Source: an uncultured Flavobacteriia bacterium (GTDB lineage Bacteria > Bacteroidota > Bacteroidia > Flavobacteriales_D > Crocinitomicaceae). From it: a stretch of 17,783 nt of DNA. Every line of letters starts with the position of its first letter. The first letter of the stretch is position 1. This document shows, piece by piece, positions 14,475-17,783 of the stretch. The notes under the pieces are model-generated. The model was not told the DNA's origin and did no database searches. It saw only the letters and a list, made by a program, of their open reading frames with translations. Both the position numbers and the translations under genes were made by a program. The stretch lies in the NCBI GenBank assembly GCA_903930085.1, contig CAIYXD010000231.1, positions 1-17,783 on the forward strand, given 5' to 3'.

Positions 14475-17400
14475 ATGAAAACAACATTATTTCTTTTACT
14501 GTTTTGTGTTTCTTTAAATTTTAATTCATTCGCTCAGGCATTTGGAAATGAGTGGATTCAGTATTCTCAAAAATATTACGCCTTCAAAATTCATACTTCA
14601 GGCATTCACAAAATCGATTATTCTGCACTACAAAATGCGAATATTACCTCAAATGCATTTTCCACTCAAAACATTCAAATATTTGGAAGAGAACAGGAAA
14701 TACCTTTATACATTGAAGACGGTGGAGATTCAAGTTTTGATCCAGGCGATTATTTAATGTTTTACGCAGAGAAAAATGACGGCTGGCTAGATTCTACTCT
14801 TTACGAGTCTGCAAGTGATGTGGGCAATCCAAAATACAGTTTATACAACGATACCATTCAATATTTTTTTACTTGGAATACTGCAACAAATAATAAGCGT
14901 TTCCAACTTGAAACAGACACGGATATTGCAGCCTACGCGCCATCAAACTATATTTTGTTTGAGCGCTTCCAATCCAATAATTCAAGTTATAACGAAGGTG
15001 AAAAATATTCGGACGCATCAAGTTCCTTCTTTACTTCCGGGGAAGGCTGGGGAAGCAGTCAGGTCAATGGCGCCGGCGGCTATACATGGGATGCGAGTAA
15101 TACACAAATTGATCAAATTTACCAAGGACCCGACGCACCATTGGTGCAGTATAAATCTGTAACTGTAGGAGTTTCAAATGCGAGTTTTTCCGGAGTTGGA
15201 AATCACCATACAAAGCATACAATTGGATCTTCAAATTTCGCAATCTGTGATTCAATATTCACAGGTTGGAAAGCGATTCACATTTCCAAAACATTTCCAG
15301 TATCCATTCTTCCTGCAAGTGGTAATTCCAATTTTAAAATTTCAATCGTCGGTGACCAAGGCGCTGCAACGGATTATCAATCTATTAATTATTGGTCGTT
15401 TCTTTACCCTCGAATTCCAAATCTATCTGGCGCTACAAGTTCAAATTTTCTTATTGAAAACAATGAGATACAATCAAAAATAAGAGTTGATTTAACCAAT
15501 ATTTCTTCTTCAAATCCATTGTTTTTTGTCTTGGGTGAAAATCCGAAGAAATTAGCACCTATTTCAAATGGTGGAGTGCATAGTTTACTAATTCCAAATA
15601 GCATTTCAGGAACGAAACAGCGCGTAATTCAGCAAGATGCCACTTCGATTCTAACTATTTCCAATTTAGTTTCTGTAGGGCCTGGAGATAGATTCACAGA
15701 TTTTGAGTCGATGGAAACGGACAGCTCATTACTTATGATTTACCATCCAAAACTGCAGGCATCTTCCGCTCAATATGCGGATTATCGTTCTTCTGATCTT
15801 GGTGGAAATCACACTGTAATTTTTGCAAATGTAAATGAATTATACCAGCAATATGGCGGAGGAATTGAAAAGCACATCAATGGAATCCGTCGTTTTTCTC
15901 ACCATATTTATGAAAATGCTACTGTTAAACCTGTAGGACTTTTTTTAATTGGAAAAGGAATTCGGGAAGCAAATGTCGTTAGTATTTTATCTACCGGACC
16001 AGGTTCTAGAAAAAATTCAACCAATTTCGCCGCATCCTTAATTCCCTCATTTGGACAACCTTCTAGTGATGCCTGTATAACATCGAATTTAACAGGAACA
16101 TCAAAATGGAAACCATTGATTCCAACGGGGAGAATCGCTGTAAATAGTAACCAGGAACTAAGCGATTACTTGGATAAGGTCAAAGAACACGAGCAAAACC
16201 AAAATCCACTTTCAGAATATTCTTCCAGCACAAAAGATTGGCAAAAACAAGTGTTGCATTTTATTGGAGGATCGAATGTTGGTCAACAAAATCTATTTGG
16301 ACAATACATGGGTGCTCTAGCCAATATCCTGAAAAAGGAGAAATTTGGTGGAAACGTTCAATCTATTGCAAAAATTGGAAATAATCCACTTTCGCCTACG
16401 GAATTAAATGCTGTAATGGACAGAATTCGAGATGGCGTTTCATTGATCAATCTATTTGGCCACTATAATAGTTCTTCCTCCGGCTTTGAAATCAATATCG
16501 ATGAGCCTTCCAATTGGAATAATCAAGGGAAATATCCATTAATAATTACGAACTCCTGTTACAATGGCGATATTTTTCAAAACTCTGTTTCTAAATCAGA
16601 AGAATTTGTTCGTTCCATAAATAGCGGAGCAATTGGCTACATTGGAACGATTGGGCTAGGATTTCCGCATACACTCAACCAATATTCTAGCCAATTATAC
16701 AAGCAGTTCAGCGGCGTTAATTACGGAAAAACCCTTGGGAAACAAATTCAAGAAACCATTGCAACTTTAGAATCACCATCAGCAGATTTATTCATTGAAA
16801 GTACGTGTCTGCAGATGACTTTGAATGGTGATCCAATGGTGAAATTAAATTGGCACGAGCGACCAGAAATTGAAATAACAGAACAGAGCATCTCTTTTTT
16901 ACCGGAAGATTTAAACTTAACGGTAGATAGTATTCAGATAAATTTAGACCTAAAAAATCTTGGTCGATCCATAACAGATACTTTTTTAGTGGAAGTAACT
17001 AGAAATTTCCCTTCCACAACAGTTGACTCGGTTTACACATTTTTAATCCCTGAACTCCACTACACATCTACTTTATCGTTCAAATTACCACTTCAGGCAA
17101 ACATTGGAATTGGAATCAACACCTTCAGTTTTAAAATAGACCAACCGAGTTATCTCGATGAGCAATACGACGAAGTGTTAAATAATCAAGTTGTAAAAAC
17201 ACTTTTTATTGATATTGACGGTATTCAACCTATTTTACCTTATGAATATGCCGTTGTACCGAACGATAGCGTTACACTAAAAGCATCCACAATTAATCCA
17301 ATTGCGGAACTTAATACGTACCGATTTGAAATTGACACAATAGATTTTGAAGGTGCGGCAAGCCCATTTCACCGTTTCGCATTAATTACGGGATTGGGCG

Positions 17401-17783
17401 GAATCAAGGAAATCAATCCATCCCAATGGATTTTGTCTAGCTCAATGGTAAATGTGCCACTCATCTGCACGGATAGTACTGTTTATTTCTGGCGCGTTGC
17501 AGTAGATGATCCCAACCCACTTTGGCGAGAAAGTTCGTTTCAATATATTCCAAATAAAACAGGTTGGGGACAAGATCATTTTTTTCAATTTAAGAAAAAC
17601 AATTTTAATGGAGTAGAATATAACCGCGCTAATAGGAAACGATTTTTTGGGCCGAATAGTGCAGAATTAACCTGTGATGTAAAAGCAAGTACTGCCAACG
17701 AAGGTATTTTTAATGAATATTCTATTAACGGCCAACAGAAGGAATATGGATTGTGTTTTTATACACCCTCTTTTTATGTTGCA
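14475..17783 (+). CDS. Gingipain-type (C25) peptidase, PorU2-like type IX sortase homologue, 3' end beyond window
   Basis: The frame is open from ATG 14475 to the window edge, 1103 codons without a stop. Residues 1-20 are a signal peptide ending SFA-Q. Next comes an N-terminal region with EWIQYSQKYYAFKIHTSGIHKIDY, as in PorU proteins. The peptidase C25 domain covers about 417-790: IYHPKLQASSAQYADYR, GLFLIGKG, the catalytic His663 in NLFGHYN, Cys695 in NSCYNGDIF, and LNGDPMVKL at its end. His and Cys are 32 residues apart, against 33 in RgpB (His211, Cys244), and both are present. A CARDB-like domain (about 795-910) and a fibronectin-III-like domain (about 915-1040, with YFWRVAVDD) follow. The size and the NSCYNG site rather than the TCEF-type site of PorU suggest PorU2, a putative outer-surface sortase or processing protease. 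Confidence 0.88.
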   Translation, partial: MKTTLFLLLFCVSLNFNSFAQAFGNEWIQYSQKYYAFKIHTSGIHKIDYSALQNANITSNAFSTQNIQIFGREQEIPLYIEDGGDSSFDPGDYLMFYAEKNDGWLDSTLYESASDVGNPKYSLYNDTIQYFFTWNTATNNKRFQLETDTDIAAYAPSNYILFERFQSNNSSYNEGEKYSDASSSFFTSGEGWGSSQVNGAGGYTWDASNTQIDQIYQGPDAPLVQYKSVTVGVSNASFSGVGNHHTKHTIGSSNFAICDSIFTGWKAIHISKTFPVSILPASGNSNFKISIVGDQGAATDYQSINYWSFLYPRIPNLSGATSSNFLIENNEIQSKIRVDLTNISSSNPLFFVLGENPKKLAPISNGGVHSLLIPNSISGTKQRVIQQDATSILTISNLVSVGPGDRFTDFESMETDSSLLMIYHPKLQASSAQYADYRSSDLGGNHTVIFANVNELYQQYGGGIEKHINGIRRFSHHIYENATVKPVGLFLIGKGIREANVVSILSTGPGSRKNSTNFAASLIPSFGQPSSDACITSNLTGTSKWKPLIPTGRIAVNSNQELSDYLDKVKEHEQNQNPLSEYSSSTKDWQKQVLHFIGGSNVGQQNLFGQYMGALANILKKEKFGGNVQSIAKIGNNPLSPTELNAVMDRIRDGVSLINLFGHYNSSSSGFEINIDEPSNWNNQGKYPLIITNSCYNGDIFQNSVSKSEEFVRSINSGAIGYIGTIGLGFPHTLNQYSSQLYKQFSGVNYGKTLGKQIQETIATLESPSADLFIESTCLQMTLNGDPMVKLNWHERPEIEITEQSISFLPEDLNLTVDSIQINLDLKNLGRSITDTFLVEVTRNFPSTTVDSVYTFLIPELHYTSTLSFKLPLQANIGIGINTFSFKIDQPSYLDEQYDEVLNNQVVKTLFIDIDGIQPILPYEYAVVPNDSVTLKASTINPIAELNTYRFEIDTIDFEGAASPFHRFALITGLGGIKEINPSQWILSSSMVNVPLICTDSTVYFWRVAVDDPNPLWRESSFQYIPNKTGWGQDHFFQFKKNNFNGVEYNRANRKRFFGPNSAELTCDVKASTANEGIFNEYSINGQQKEYGLCFYTPSFYVA

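Noticed and set aside
14542..15604. Several open frames of 60-115 codons on both strands within 14542-15604
   Set aside because: They sit inside the continuous 1103-codon C25 peptidase frame, which explains the region with a signal peptide and known motifs.

Overview
The window looks like a chromosomal segment of a low-GC member of the Bacteroidota, most likely a flavobacterium-type organism (order Flavobacteriales; Crocinitomicaceae or Fluviicola-like is a guess). The evidence is a PorV-family protein next to a gingipain-type (C25) peptidase, which is a type IX secretion signature; a DUF4783-type secreted protein; a single-RRM RNA-binding protein; no Shine-Dalgarno sequences; and repeated TAnnTTTG boxes, the known Bacteroidetes -7 promoter element, just upstream of gene starts. 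No tRNA, rRNA, CRISPR array, insertion sequence or prophage was seen. The ribosomal, nucleotide and lipid genes are ordinary housekeeping genes.

Layout, left to right. (1) 1-1669, minus strand: the edge of a probable surface-polysaccharide locus, with the first 88 codons of a HisH-type glutamine amidotransferase preceded by a large polytopic membrane protein. (2) 1781-2257, minus: rlmH (23S rRNA methyltransferase). (3) 2427-3745, plus: a small secreted DUF4783-like protein and nadC (NAD biosynthesis), each with its own -7 box. (4) 3749-7910, minus: the translation and nucleotide block rplM-rpsI-rpsB-tsf // pyrH-frr, with a clear terminator after tsf and fresh promoters for pyrH and frr. (5) 8089-9286, minus: an RRM protein followed by an enoyl-CoA hydratase/isomerase-family protein. 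(6) 9341-10303, minus: a membrane-anchored coiled-coil protein. (7) 10381-13052, minus: pssA-purS-aldehyde dehydrogenase, with pssA and purS overlapping. (8) 13379-17783, plus: a porV-like gene and, one base later, a very large C25 peptidase gene (PorU2-like) that runs off the window after 1103 codons.

Genes that plausibly act together are the ribosome block (L13, S9, S2, EF-Ts, and RRF for recycling), the PorV2-like/PorU2-like pair at the outer membrane, and the HisH-like/membrane-protein pair in glycan synthesis. The most interesting points are the C25 peptidase, whose His/Cys dyad can be seen; the HisH paralogue, whose context suggests sugar amidation rather than histidine synthesis; the near-leaderless promoters that fix several start codons; frequent GTG starts; and the acidic low-complexity tail on ribosomal protein S2. 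I see no convincing wholly new multi-gene system.
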